53,166 bases of DNA from an uncultured Anaerolineae bacterium. Its GTDB lineage: Bacteria; Chloroflexota; Anaerolineae; Aggregatilineales; Phototrophicaceae. Positions 1 through 7,588 of this stretch are shown here, piece by piece. Made by a program: the position numbers and the translations under genes. How positions within the stretch are numbered: position 1 is the stretch's first letter; each line of letters starts with the position of its first letter. Location of the stretch: the NCBI GenBank assembly GCA_937922795.1, contig CALAJK010000048.1:1-53166 (forward strand), given 5' to 3'. The notes under the pieces were generated by a model, which was given only the letters and a program-made list of their open reading frames with translations, was not told the DNA's origin and ran no database searches.

Positions 1-83
1 GCCACCAGCTCGTACTGTTCGGGCGTCAGCCGGGCGAACATCGGCAGACGCCGTAAATGGGAGAGGATGAAGCGATCGGCCAT
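1..83 (-). CDS. CRP/FNR-type cyclic-nucleotide-binding regulator, N-terminus only
   Basis: The window edge cuts this gene after 27 codons. The visible residues include RRLPMFARLTPEQYELV, the usual entry into a cyclic-nucleotide-binding (cNMP) domain of CRP/FNR regulators and of cNMP-domain proteins generally. The ATG at 83 follows AGGTGG with an 8-base gap. An in-frame GTG at 95 is an alternative start. The effector and the DNA-binding half lie outside the window. It matters here because a perfect CRP-type site occurs at 38264-38283, but a link between the two is only inference. Confidence 0.55.
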   Translation of the reverse strand, partial: MADRFILSHLRRLPMFARLTPEQYELV

Positions 84-114
84 CGGCTGCGCCACCTGAA
101 CGTCATCTAGGCGT

Positions 115-120
115 ATTGTA
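115..120 (-). promoter_or_regulatory. Candidate -10 box for the cNMP-domain gene
   Basis: On the minus strand this reads TACAAT, five of six matches to the sigma-70 -10 consensus. It lies 31 bases before the ATG at 83. I see no convincing -35 hexamer upstream. Confidence 0.4.
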
Positions 121-179
121 GCCGATTTTCAGCGCCTATCCCACCGGGGCGGCGAAGGGGGCGCGCTCGTCACCAAGCG

Positions 180-1187
180 CTACCTTGCGACCAGCCAGCG
201 CTGGACGGCCATCACGCCGCGCAGGTTGCGGACGAACTCGCTGTCGCGCGTGCCGGTCAGCTCCACATCTACGGCGGGAATGCCCTGGCCGTCGAACCAA
301 TTGGGCGCCGTGCCGGTCACGCGGTAGGCGGTGAACGGCCGGCCGTAGGGGTAGCCCGCCGCCTCGCCCAGCGCCGCCGCCAGCCCGGCCGAATCCGCGC
401 CGCCGCAGTCGCCGGCGAACACGCCCCGGGCGGCGCTGTGATAGAACACGGCGGCGGCCGGCTTGAGCACCTGCGCCAGCGCGGCCAGCGCCTGGGTTTC
501 CGGCTCGGACAGCGGGCGCGGGCCGGGGTCGACGCGCTCGGTGCGCCAGTAGGCCTCAGCCGACCAGCCGCAGCTCCAGTTGCGGTTGAGGTCAACGCCG
601 CTGGCGTTGAAGCGTCCGGCCGCCTGCCGTCCGCGCGCCAACCCATCGGGGTTGGCGGCTGGGATGAGCACCAGCGTGATGCCTGGCAGCACGTCGCCCG
701 GCGCCGCCTCGAAATGGGCGATCAGCTCGTTCACCAGCGTCACGGTGTTGGCCTCGTAGCCGGCGTGCAGGCCGCCCACCAGCAGCAGGACGCGCTCGCC
801 CGTCCCAAAGCGCCACGCCAGGATGTCGCGCCCCTCGCCAGAGCGACCGACCACGAAGGCGCTGCCCGTCGGCGAACGGGTGGGCGGGGAAGTCGGCGGC
901 GGCGAGGGTATGGACAAGCTGGCTTCCGCCGCCGCGCCGGGGTTGAGGCGCGGCGCAGCAGTCATGAGCGGCGGGGGCGGCAGCGTCGGCCAGGGGGTGG
1001 GCGTCGGCGGGGGCAGGGTGGGCAGGGGCGTGACCACCGGCCGGGCGGTCTGCGTCGGGCGGACGACCTGCGCGGGACGCGGCGAGGGCGCGGCGGTCGT
1101 GGGCGGCGGTACTGAAGTCGGTTGGCAAGCGGCGCTCGATAGGAGTATGATTGTGACAATCTGGCGAGCGATTGCGCGTGATCTCAA
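180..1187 (-). CDS. M14-family zinc carboxypeptidase lipoprotein
   Basis: A 335-aa secreted lipoprotein. The chosen TTG start at 1187 gives a short signal peptide ending in SSAAC (lipidated Cys21) and has GGAG nine bases upstream. The open frame extends much further upstream, but that part is antisense to the neighbouring gene. A Pro/Thr-rich linker follows, then an M14 peptidase domain. Candidate zinc ligands are H141 and E145 (HAGYE) and H250 (FYHS). The DLNRN stretch at 199-203 is the substrate-carboxylate site, and E309 (VDVELTG) is the candidate general base. The spacing H-x3-E differs from the usual H-x2-E. It probably trims peptides or peptidoglycan stems outside the cell. Its start lies only 28 bp from that of the divergent lipoprotein gene. 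Confidence 0.75.
   Translation of the reverse strand: MRSRAIARQIVTIILLSSAACQPTSVPPPTTAAPSPRPAQVVRPTQTARPVVTPLPTLPPPTPTPWPTLPPPPLMTAAPRLNPGAAAEASLSIPSPPPTSPPTRSPTGSAFVVGRSGEGRDILAWRFGTGERVLLLVGGLHAGYEANTVTLVNELIAHFEAAPGDVLPGITLVLIPAANPDGLARGRQAAGRFNASGVDLNRNWSCGWSAEAYWRTERVDPGPRPLSEPETQALAALAQVLKPAAAVFYHSAARGVFAGDCGGADSAGLAAALGEAAGYPYGRPFTAYRVTGTAPNWFDGQGIPAVDVELTGTRDSEFVRNLRGVMAVQRWLVAR
1122..1151 (+). promoter_or_regulatory. Candidate sigma-70 promoter inside the M14 gene
   Basis: TTGGCA (1122-1127) and TATGAT (1146-1151) are separated by 18 bp and point toward the lipoprotein gene at 1216. The predicted start of transcription is near 1158. The promoter lies within the signal-peptide region of the opposite-strand M14 gene, which is expected because the intergenic gap is too short to hold one. 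Confidence 0.5.
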
Positions 1188-1215
1188 CGGAAAATACTCC
1201 GGCCAGGAGCTGCAC

Positions 1216-2265
1216 ATGGCGCGTAAACTGCTGATCGGCACAGCTTTGATTATAGCCTTGATCGCCCAGACAGCCTGCCAGCCGCAGCCGCAGGAGGTGG
1301 TCGAACTGCCTACGCTGGCGGTGCTGCCCAGCGTCACGCCCAGCGACACCCCGACGGCGACGCCCACGCCGACGGCGACGCCGACTGCCACCGCCACCGA
1401 TACCCCGACGGCCACGCTGACGCCGACCGCCACTGCCACCGTCACGCCGTCGCGCACGCCGACGTTCACCATCACGCCTACCTTCACGCTGACGCCGACG
1501 CCGACCGCCACCGAGACGCCCACCGCCACCCCGACGCCGCTCGCCCCGCGCATCATCTCCTTCGCCGCCAGCCAGACGAACGTGCCCCCCAACACGACCA
1601 TCACCCTGATCTGGCAGGCGGACGCGGATGCGGCGCGGATTGACCAGCTCAACCAGCAGGGCGGCGTGGTGCAGACTTTCTCCGTCGTGCCCACCGGCCA
1701 ACTGCCGGTGGTCGTGCCGGGCGGCTTCGGCCGGTTGGTCATCTACCGGCTGACGGTCATCCGCGGCGCTGAGCAGGCGACCACCTCCATCCCGATCACG
1801 GTGGCGTGCACCATCCCGTGGTTCTTCGGCAACGAGTTCGCCCCGGCTGACGCCGCCTGTCCCACCGCCCTAGGGGCGATCGGGCCGGGTGCGTTCCAGC
1901 CGTTCGAGCGCGGTTTCATGATCTACGTCAACGCCAACGGCCTGAACACGATCTACGGCCTGCAAACCCAAGACAGCCGCTATGTAGGTTTTGTCAGCCA
2001 GTGGGACGGCACGACCATCATCCCCAGCACCCCGCCGGCTGGCCTGTTGGCTCCCGCGAACATGTTCAACTGGGCCTACTACAACACCTCGTCGCCGGCT
2101 GGCGCGGCCTGGAACATCGCCATCGGCTGGGCCACCGCGCCCATCAACACCGACAACCGCACCATCCAGTTCGAAGAGGGAACCGGAGCGTTCTACATCG
2201 ATACGCCGGTCGGCGTCTTCCGGTTCACGGGCCCAGCCACCCGCACCTGGTCGCGCATCAAATGA
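1216..2265 (+). CDS. Thr/Pro-linker lipoprotein, unknown C-terminal domain
   Basis: A 349-aa protein. The ATG at 1216 follows AGGAG by six bases. The signal peptide ends at AQTAC (lipidated Cys21). Residues about 40-112 form a low-complexity linker of repeated TPTAT/TPT units, encoded by imperfect ACGCCGAC-type repeats. The rest looks like an all-beta extracellular region: a Gly/Thr-rich, Ig-like segment (FAASQTNVPPNTTITLIWQA) and then a domain rich in Trp and Tyr with two cysteines. I do not recognise the second domain. The design, a lipid anchor, a stalk and a displayed domain, suggests a surface-exposed binding protein. It may be co-transcribed with the P-loop gene 14 bp downstream. Confidence 0.75.
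   Translation: MARKLLIGTALIIALIAQTACQPQPQEVVELPTLAVLPSVTPSDTPTATPTPTATPTATATDTPTATLTPTATATVTPSRTPTFTITPTFTLTPTPTATETPTATPTPLAPRIISFAASQTNVPPNTTITLIWQADADAARIDQLNQQGGVVQTFSVVPTGQLPVVVPGGFGRLVIYRLTVIRGAEQATTSIPITVACTIPWFFGNEFAPADAACPTALGAIGPGAFQPFERGFMIYVNANGLNTIYGLQTQDSRYVGFVSQWDGTTIIPSTPPAGLLAPANMFNWAYYNTSSPAGAAWNIAIGWATAPINTDNRTIQFEEGTGAFYIDTPVGVFRFTGPATRTWSRIK
1249..1254 (-). promoter_or_regulatory. Candidate -10 box for the M14 gene inside the divergent gene
   Basis: The minus strand reads TATAAT here, a perfect -10 hexamer, with predicted transcription start near 1242 and a leader of about 55 bases to the TTG at 1187. No clear -35 hexamer is visible. If used, the M14 transcript would overlap the divergent transcript by roughly 85 bases. 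Confidence 0.35.
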
Positions 2266-2279
2266 GCAGGTGATCGCCG

Positions 2280-2840
2280 GTGGATCCCACCCTCATCATC
2301 TTCGCCGGCATGCCCGGCAGCGGCAAGACCACTCTGGCGCGTATGACCGCCCGCCAGTTGAAAATCCCACTGTTCGCCAAAGACCGGGTGCAGCGCGTCC
2401 TGCGCGACCATCACCTGGCCGACTCGTCGTCGGGCGACGGCTATTACATCATCCTCGACCAGGCCGACGAACAGCTCGCGCTGGGTATCAGCGTCATCCT
2501 GGACGCCACTTTCCCGCTCGACCATTTTCGCACTGTGGCCAGCGAGATCGCCGCCCGCAACCGCGCCAAGTTCTGCGCCATCTACTGCTACTGCTCCGAT
2601 GACACCGTTTGGCGCGAGCGCATGACGCACCGCGTCCAGTATGTGCCAGGGTGGAAGCCGGTCGGCTGGGAGGATGTGCTGCGGATGCGCAGCTACTATC
2701 AGCCGTGGAATGAGAATGCCCTGGCCGTCGATTCGCTCTACGCCCCAGAAGAGAACTTTCCGCGGATACTGGCTTACGTCCACAATGCCGATTACCGCGT
2801 TTACACCCCGGCGCAGCCCGCGCCAGAACGCGATTGGTGA
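2280..2840 (+). CDS. AAA/zeta-toxin-like P-loop kinase
   Basis: A 186-aa protein with a GTG start at 2280, preceded by AGGTGAT at a six-base gap. Walker A is GMPGSGKTT (residues 10-18). A hydrophobic strand ending in D75 (VILDATF) fits the second nucleotide-binding acidic position of small P-loop kinases. R-rich segments after residue 110 could form the lid. This architecture matches the 'AAA family ATPase' group that includes small-molecule kinases such as chloramphenicol or gluconate kinase-like proteins and zeta toxins. The substrate cannot be told from sequence. No antitoxin-like gene is adjacent, so a toxin role is unlikely. Confidence 0.7.
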   Translation: MDPTLIIFAGMPGSGKTTLARMTARQLKIPLFAKDRVQRVLRDHHLADSSSGDGYYIILDQADEQLALGISVILDATFPLDHFRTVASEIAARNRAKFCAIYCYCSDDTVWRERMTHRVQYVPGWKPVGWEDVLRMRSYYQPWNENALAVDSLYAPEENFPRILAYVHNADYRVYTPAQPAPERDW

Positions 2841-2860
2841 GCCGCAACCGTTTCATCTAG

Positions 2861-2888
2861 TTTACGTACAGGACTTCGGGTATATACT
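2861..2888 (+). promoter_or_regulatory. Sigma-70-type promoter for the LprG-like/MFS operon
   Basis: TTTACG (2861-2866) and TATACT (2883-2888) are spaced by 16 bp. Transcription would start near 2895, and the strong GGAGGA ribosome site follows at 2911-2916. Confidence 0.55.
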
Positions 2889-2924
2889 TGGACTGGCCGG
2901 TTAGCTTCATGGAGGAAGAACGCT

Positions 2925-3656
2925 GTGCGCCGTCTGGCGACTTTGCTGATAGGCCTGATGCTGGCGGCGGGCTGCGCCGCTCAAACCGCTGATGAACCCG
3001 TCCCTACCCCTGCTGACCTGCTGACTCAGGCGGCAGATCGCATCCGCGCCGCCGAGACCTTCCGCATGACGGTCGAGCGGACGGGCGCAGCATACTTCAT
3101 CACCACCGACCTGGGCGACGCCGTTTTCCGGCGGGCTGAGGTGCAGTACGTCGCCCCCGACGCCATGCAGGCCAAAGTGCGCGTGCTGGCGGCCGGCCTG
3201 CCGATCGACTTGGATTTCCTGTTCTTGGGCGAAAAGCAGTGGCTGCGCGGCATCTGGACGAACAACATCTGGGTTTCGATCGCGTTCGCGCCCGGCTTCA
3301 CGCCGGCGGCGCTCATCGCCGAACAGACCGGCTTCCAGGCCGCCATCCAGTCGCTGACTGAGCTCCAGTTGGTCGGGCGCGATCAACTGGTGGACGGCAC
3401 GCCCGTTTGGCATCTGAAAGCCGCCGCCGATGGGGAAGACGTGTCGGCCTTCATGGCCGGGCTGATCGAGGTGCTGGGGCCGGTGACCGCCGACGTCTAC
3501 ATCCACCGCGAGACGCTGCTGCCGGTGCAGTTCACTATCGTCCAGCCGGACACCGTCACCGCCGACGAGCCGGAACCGACCACTTGGGTGATCGAGATCT
3601 TCGACTTTGACCGACCCGCTTCGATTGATAATCCGGAAACGACGCCAGAATCATGA
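2925..3656 (+). CDS. LppX/LprAFG-like lipid-carrier lipoprotein
   Basis: A 243-aa lipoprotein. The GTG at 2925 follows GGAGGA by eight bases, and the signal peptide ends at LAAGC (Cys17). After a short Pro-rich stretch comes the pattern LLTQAADRIRAAETFRMTVE, then alternating beta strands, a helix-rich centre (ALIAEQTGFQAAIQSLTEL), G-x-DQLVDGTPVWHL, and a late VYIHRETLLPVQF strand. This order matches the LppX_LprAFG family of Mycobacterium, whose LprG member carries lipids in a hydrophobic pocket. Its last codon overlaps the start of the MFS gene (ATGA), so translation is coupled. That mirrors the mycobacterial lprG-Rv1410c arrangement. Function as a lipid chaperone is inferred from family and context. 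Confidence 0.7.
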   Translation: MRRLATLLIGLMLAAGCAAQTADEPVPTPADLLTQAADRIRAAETFRMTVERTGAAYFITTDLGDAVFRRAEVQYVAPDAMQAKVRVLAAGLPIDLDFLFLGEKQWLRGIWTNNIWVSIAFAPGFTPAALIAEQTGFQAAIQSLTELQLVGRDQLVDGTPVWHLKAAADGEDVSAFMAGLIEVLGPVTADVYIHRETLLPVQFTIVQPDTVTADEPEPTTWVIEIFDFDRPASIDNPETTPES

Positions 3657-5326
3657 CCGCCCCCAAACTTACGCCCGCAACCGGCATCAACCCGTGGTTG
3701 GTGCTGGCCTTGATCTGTGTGCCGGTGTTCATCGGCTCGCTCGACCTGACCATTGTCTCCGCTTTTCTGCCGGAGATCATCATCAGCCTGCAGCTGCCGC
3801 TGCAAACCGCGCTGGACGACGCCGCCTGGGTCGTCAGCGGCTACCTGCTGGCGTACGCCATCAGCATGACGTTCATGGGCCGGATCAGCGACCTGCTGGG
3901 GCGGCGCTGGGTATACATGGCCTGCCTGACGGTGTTCATCGTCGGCTCGGTGCTGGTGGCGACGGCGCACCAGTGGCCAACGGACACGCTCTACGGCCTG
4001 CTGCGCCGGCTGGGGCAGCGCCCCGACCGCGAGTCGGTGACGCTGCTCGCGATCATCTTCGGGCGGGTGGTGCAGGCGCTGGGCGCGGGGGCGCTCGTGC
4101 CCGTCAGCCTGGCGCTGGTGGGCGATCTGTTCCCGGCGCACCGGCGCGCTCAGCCGCTGGGCGTGGTCGGGGCGGTGGATACGCTGGGGTGGGTGCTAGG
4201 CCACCTGTACGGCGGCGTGCTGGTCAACTGGTTCGCCGCCCAGCGCGCCGGCTTCGTCGCCCTGCTGGACAACCTGGGGTTGAACTGGCCCGCCCCCGAC
4301 TGGCGCACGCTGTTCTGGATCAACGTGCCGGTCAGCCTGGCGGCGCTGGCGCTGACGCTGTGGGCGCTGCGGCGCGTGCCTATGCACCGCGCGCCGGGGC
4401 GGTTTGACCTGCTGGGGACGCTGCTGATCGCCGGCGCGCTGGTCGGGCTGATCGTGGGCCTGGGGGCCAACATTGACGTCTCGCCGGGCACAGCCGGGTT
4501 CGAACAGCTCTCGCCGCTGCCGCCCTACGCCGGCCCGGTGCTGCTGGCGGCGCTGCTGTGTCTGGTCGGCTTCATCCTGGTCGAACGCCGCGTCCGCGAC
4601 CCTTTGATCGATCTGCGCATGTTCCGCCGCCGCAACCTGTCCGCCGGGGCGCTGGTCAACCTGTTCGTCGGCTTCTGTTTGATGATCGGGCTGGTGAGCG
4701 TGCCGATCCTGGTCAATGTGCGCGTACAAGACGCCTCTCGGCTGGCGGAGGCCGCGTTTCAGGCGGGCGTGCTGCTGTCGGCGCTGACCGTGCCGATGGC
4801 GCTGGCGGCCGTGCCGGGCGGCTGGCTGAGCGACCGGCTGGGCTACCAGAAGGTCACGCTGCTGGGCTTGGGGCTGGCGGCGTCGGGGTTCGCGCTCATC
4901 TGGCAGACCTGGCGCATCGATATGCCGGACGCGCTCATCGCGCTGGAGATGATGCTGGTGGGGGTTGGGCTGGGGCTGACGTTTTCGCCCATCAGCGCCG
5001 CCGTCATCAACTCCGCCGACGAAGACCACCGGGGCGTGGCCTCGGCGCTGGTCATCATCCTGCGGCTGGTGGGGATGACGGTGGCGGTGTCGTCGCTGAC
5101 GACGCTGTCGCTGCAGCGGGTGACGCTGCTGGCAGCGGCGGAAGTCGGCCTCAACGCCGACCCGCTGCAGTTCGTGGAGGTGTACGCCCGCATCACGGTG
5201 CAGGTGCTGGCCGAGCTGGGGCTGCTGGGCGCGGCGCTGTGCATCCTAGCCTGCCTGCCGGCGGCGCTGGGGCTGCGGCGCGAGGTTCAGTCCTCGTCGC
5301 AGACGGCCGCCGCCCCCGGCGATTGA
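3653..5326 (+). CDS. MFS transporter of the 14-TM DHA2 type (P55/Rv1410c-like)
   Basis: A 557-aa integral membrane protein, the length of 14-TM EmrB/QacA-type exporters. TM1 carries SLDLTIV (D31). Motif A is GRISDLLGRR (76-85). A motif-C-like, Gly-rich TM5 segment spans about 173-188. Two insertions stand out: a charged, partly helical loop at about 105-130 and an amphipathic one at about 194-218. Near the C-terminus, TM13 and TM14 are joined by a long helical hairpin around LSLQRVTLLAAAEVGL. The start overlaps the lipoprotein stop by four bases. By analogy with Rv1410c/LprG, it may export a lipid or other hydrophobic molecule; drug efflux is the alternative. The substrate is not visible in sequence. 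Confidence 0.8.
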   Translation: MTAPKLTPATGINPWLVLALICVPVFIGSLDLTIVSAFLPEIIISLQLPLQTALDDAAWVVSGYLLAYAISMTFMGRISDLLGRRWVYMACLTVFIVGSVLVATAHQWPTDTLYGLLRRLGQRPDRESVTLLAIIFGRVVQALGAGALVPVSLALVGDLFPAHRRAQPLGVVGAVDTLGWVLGHLYGGVLVNWFAAQRAGFVALLDNLGLNWPAPDWRTLFWINVPVSLAALALTLWALRRVPMHRAPGRFDLLGTLLIAGALVGLIVGLGANIDVSPGTAGFEQLSPLPPYAGPVLLAALLCLVGFILVERRVRDPLIDLRMFRRRNLSAGALVNLFVGFCLMIGLVSVPILVNVRVQDASRLAEAAFQAGVLLSALTVPMALAAVPGGWLSDRLGYQKVTLLGLGLAASGFALIWQTWRIDMPDALIALEMMLVGVGLGLTFSPISAAVINSADEDHRGVASALVIILRLVGMTVAVSSLTTLSLQRVTLLAAAEVGLNADPLQFVEVYARITVQVLAELGLLGAALCILACLPAALGLRREVQSSSQTAAAPGD

Positions 5327-5523
5327 CTCCAGCAGGCTGCGCGCCGGTTCGGGCGAGGGCGCGCCGACGCGCGCGCCTCTGCGCCACCTGCTGACCCGCT
5401 TGTGGTCTGCTTGTGGATGTTGAGGCGTTTGCCTGGCGGCGTTCTGGCGGCCTCGCTATCCCCTTCCGCCGGGATGGTTTACAATCAGAGCAGGTGACGG
5501 CGAACAATCAGCGAGCGGAAGCT

Positions 5524-6327
5524 ATGCGTTTTCAATCTGTATTGGGTTTGCTGATGATCCTGGCGCTAGCGGCATGCGGCGGCGCGCCTGCCGGCCAGAC
5601 CTCGACCGACGGCGGCTTCAGCGGCCCGATCGTCTGGGATCGCAGCCCGGAGACGATCGTCTTTCGAGCGGATGTGGTGGGGGGCAGCGACGCCGATCTG
5701 CTGCCGGCGCTGAGCGAGATCCCGCCGTGCACGGTGTACGGCGACAACCGCGTGGTCTGGACGAACGAACTCGGCACATATGACACCCAAGTGCTGTGGG
5801 ACAAGGTGACCGATGAGCAGATTCAGAACTTCATCACCTATCTGACCATCAACAAACAGATTTACAGCTCGCAGTCGCGGGGGGAACTGCAGCCGCCCGG
5901 CAGCGCGCAGCCGGTCGTGGAGACGCTGACGGTGTTCGTCAACGGCGTCGAACATCGCACCGACGCCTTCGCCGGTTGGGACTTCGACTACTATCAAGAC
6001 ATCCTCAACCAGTGCCGCAGCATCAGCCAGACGCCGGTGCTGTACGAGCCGGAGGCCGCGTGGCTGACGGCGCAGGCCGTGAGCTACGACTCGAACGCGC
6101 CGCTGGTCCCATGGGACGGAACGGCCAGCGGCCTGGACCTGGCCGAGCTGGCCGCCGCTGGTGAGCCGCGCTGGATCAGTGGGCCGAACCTGCGCATCCT
6201 GTGGAACATCGTGCGCACATCGCCGCCGCGCGTGCAGCTCATCCAGGACGGCGTCCCGTATTTCATCGCCCTGCAAGTGCCGGGGGTCACCCGCCAGTCG
6301 CCGCCGGCGCCGGCGGCAGCCGGCTAA
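5524..6327 (+). CDS. Hypothetical lipoprotein upstream of fbp
   Basis: A 267-aa lipoprotein. The ATG at 5524 begins a signal peptide ending at LALAAC (Cys18), followed by a Gly/Ser/Thr linker. A possible -10 (TACAAT, 5480-5485) lies upstream. The body contains IVFRADVVGGSDADLLPALS, then PPCTVYGDNRVVW, a pattern of secreted hypothetical proteins in Chloroflexota that I cannot place in a functional family. Two cysteines (PPCTV, NQCRS) could form a disulfide outside the cell. It ends 43 bp before fructose-1,6-bisphosphatase on the same strand, so they may share a transcript, although no functional link is evident. Confidence 0.7.
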   Translation: MRFQSVLGLLMILALAACGGAPAGQTSTDGGFSGPIVWDRSPETIVFRADVVGGSDADLLPALSEIPPCTVYGDNRVVWTNELGTYDTQVLWDKVTDEQIQNFITYLTINKQIYSSQSRGELQPPGSAQPVVETLTVFVNGVEHRTDAFAGWDFDYYQDILNQCRSISQTPVLYEPEAAWLTAQAVSYDSNAPLVPWDGTASGLDLAELAAAGEPRWISGPNLRILWNIVRTSPPRVQLIQDGVPYFIALQVPGVTRQSPPAPAAAG

Positions 6328-6370
6328 CCGGCGAATATGCGCCTGATTGCAGACGAAAGGAGCGCTGCCG

Positions 6371-7435
6371 ATGGCCAAAATTATCACGATCGAACGGCAT
6401 ATTCTAGAGACCCAAAAACAGTTTCCAGAGGCGACCGGCGCTTTCACCAATCTGATGTACGACATGGCGCTGGCGGCCAAGATCATCGCCCGCGAGACCA
6501 CCCGCGCCGGCTTGGCGGGCATCCTGGGAGCAGCCGACGACCACAACGTGTACGGCGAACAGCAGCAGAAGCTGGACGTGTTCGCCGACCAGATGATCTT
6601 CAAGATCAACGACCACACCGGCCGGCTATGCGCCATGGCCTCCGAGGAGCACGAGGGGCTGATCGAGATCCCGCCGCACTTCGACACCGGCAAATATGTG
6701 CTGCTGTACGACCCGCTGGACGGCTCCTCGAACATTGACGTCAACGTCTCGATCGGCACGATCTTCGCCGTCCACCGCAAGGTGACGACCGGCGAGCGCG
6801 GCACGCTGGACGACCTGCTCCAGCCGGGCCGCAAGCTGGCCGCAGCTGGCTACGTGATCTACGGCTCCAGCACCATGATGGTCTACAGCACCGGCCACGG
6901 CGTCCACGGCTTCACGCTCGACCCGGGCGTGGGCGAATTCCTGCTCAGCCACGAGAACATTCGCATCCCGCCGCAGGCGCTGTACTACAGCGCCAACCAG
7001 GGCAACCAGAAATACTGGACGACGGGCGTGAACCGCTTCATCCAGCACTTGCAGGGCATGGAAGGTGAGCCGCGCAAACCGCTGGGCCACCGCTACATCG
7101 GTTCGCTGGTGTCCGATATCCACCGCAACCTGCTGCGCGGCGGCATCTTCATCTACCCCGGCGATCTGCAGAAGCCGAACGAACCTTACGGCAAGCTGCG
7201 GCTGATGTTCGAAGCGCAGGCGATGGCTTTCCTGGTGGAGCAGGCGGGCGGTTATGCCTCCGATGGGCTGGGCAGCATTCTGGACATCCAGCCGTACTCG
7301 CTGCACCAGCGCGTGCCGCTGTTCATCGGCAACCGCGATCTGGTGGAGCTGGCCGAAGCCTACATCCGCCGCTACGACCAGGATTGGATCGCCGCCTACC
7401 GGCCGTTCCGCGAGCGCGCGTCTCAGCCGGCTTGA
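6371..7435 (+). CDS. fbp: Fructose-1,6-bisphosphatase, class I
   Basis: This 354-aa cytoplasmic enzyme hydrolyses fructose-1,6-bisphosphate to fructose-6-phosphate, the committed step of gluconeogenesis. The ATG at 6371 follows AAGGAG by eight bases. Class I hallmarks are the metal-binding acidic stretch SEEHEG (91-96) and [12 protein letters not shown] (112-123). The substrate-binding region includes YSANQGN and the C-terminal GGYASDG motif. Length is typical of the family. Together with GTP-dependent PEP carboxykinase at 38429 it suggests an intact gluconeogenic route. No regulatory site was seen directly upstream; it probably follows the lipoprotein gene on one transcript. Confidence 0.93.
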   Translation: MAKIITIERHILETQKQFPEATGAFTNLMYDMALAAKIIARETTRAGLAGILGAADDHNVYGEQQQKLDVFADQMIFKINDHTGRLCAMASEEHEGLIEIPPHFDTGKYVLLYDPLDGSSNIDVNVSIGTIFAVHRKVTTGERGTLDDLLQPGRKLAAAGYVIYGSSTMMVYSTGHGVHGFTLDPGVGEFLLSHENIRIPPQALYYSANQGNQKYWTTGVNRFIQHLQGMEGEPRKPLGHRYIGSLVSDIHRNLLRGGIFIYPGDLQKPNEPYGKLRLMFEAQAMAFLVEQAGGYASDGLGSILDIQPYSLHQRVPLFIGNRDLVELAEAYIRRYDQDWIAAYRPFRERASQPA

Positions 7436-7494
7436 GGCGCGCCGCCGTCAACCCACGACTGCCCAACGGACGCCCGGCGCGGACGCCTGTCCTG

Positions 7495-7522
7495 TTGACT
7501 CGCTCCCCCCCCATGCTATAAT
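7495..7522 (+). promoter_or_regulatory. Near-consensus sigma-70 promoter for the LysM/SdrD pair
   Basis: TTGACT (7495-7500) and a perfect TATAAT (7517-7522) are separated by 16 bp. Transcription would start near 7529, about 60 bases before the ATG at 7589. This is one of the strongest promoters in the window, suggesting high constitutive expression of the surface proteins. Confidence 0.75.
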
Positions 7523-7588
7523 GCCTGCGCCAGAAGGCCTGTTTCCGGCGCATGCTGCTGGCTGCTGCGCCATTGAGCGGAGTGGTTC

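Noticed and set aside
1348-1545. Non-coding tandem repeat array
   Set aside because: The repeats encode the Thr/Pro stalk of the lipoprotein and keep the reading frame, so they are coding low-complexity sequence.
2280-2840. Zeta-toxin of a toxin-antitoxin pair
   Set aside because: The P-loop fits, but no epsilon-like antitoxin gene lies next to it and the neighbours are lipoproteins.
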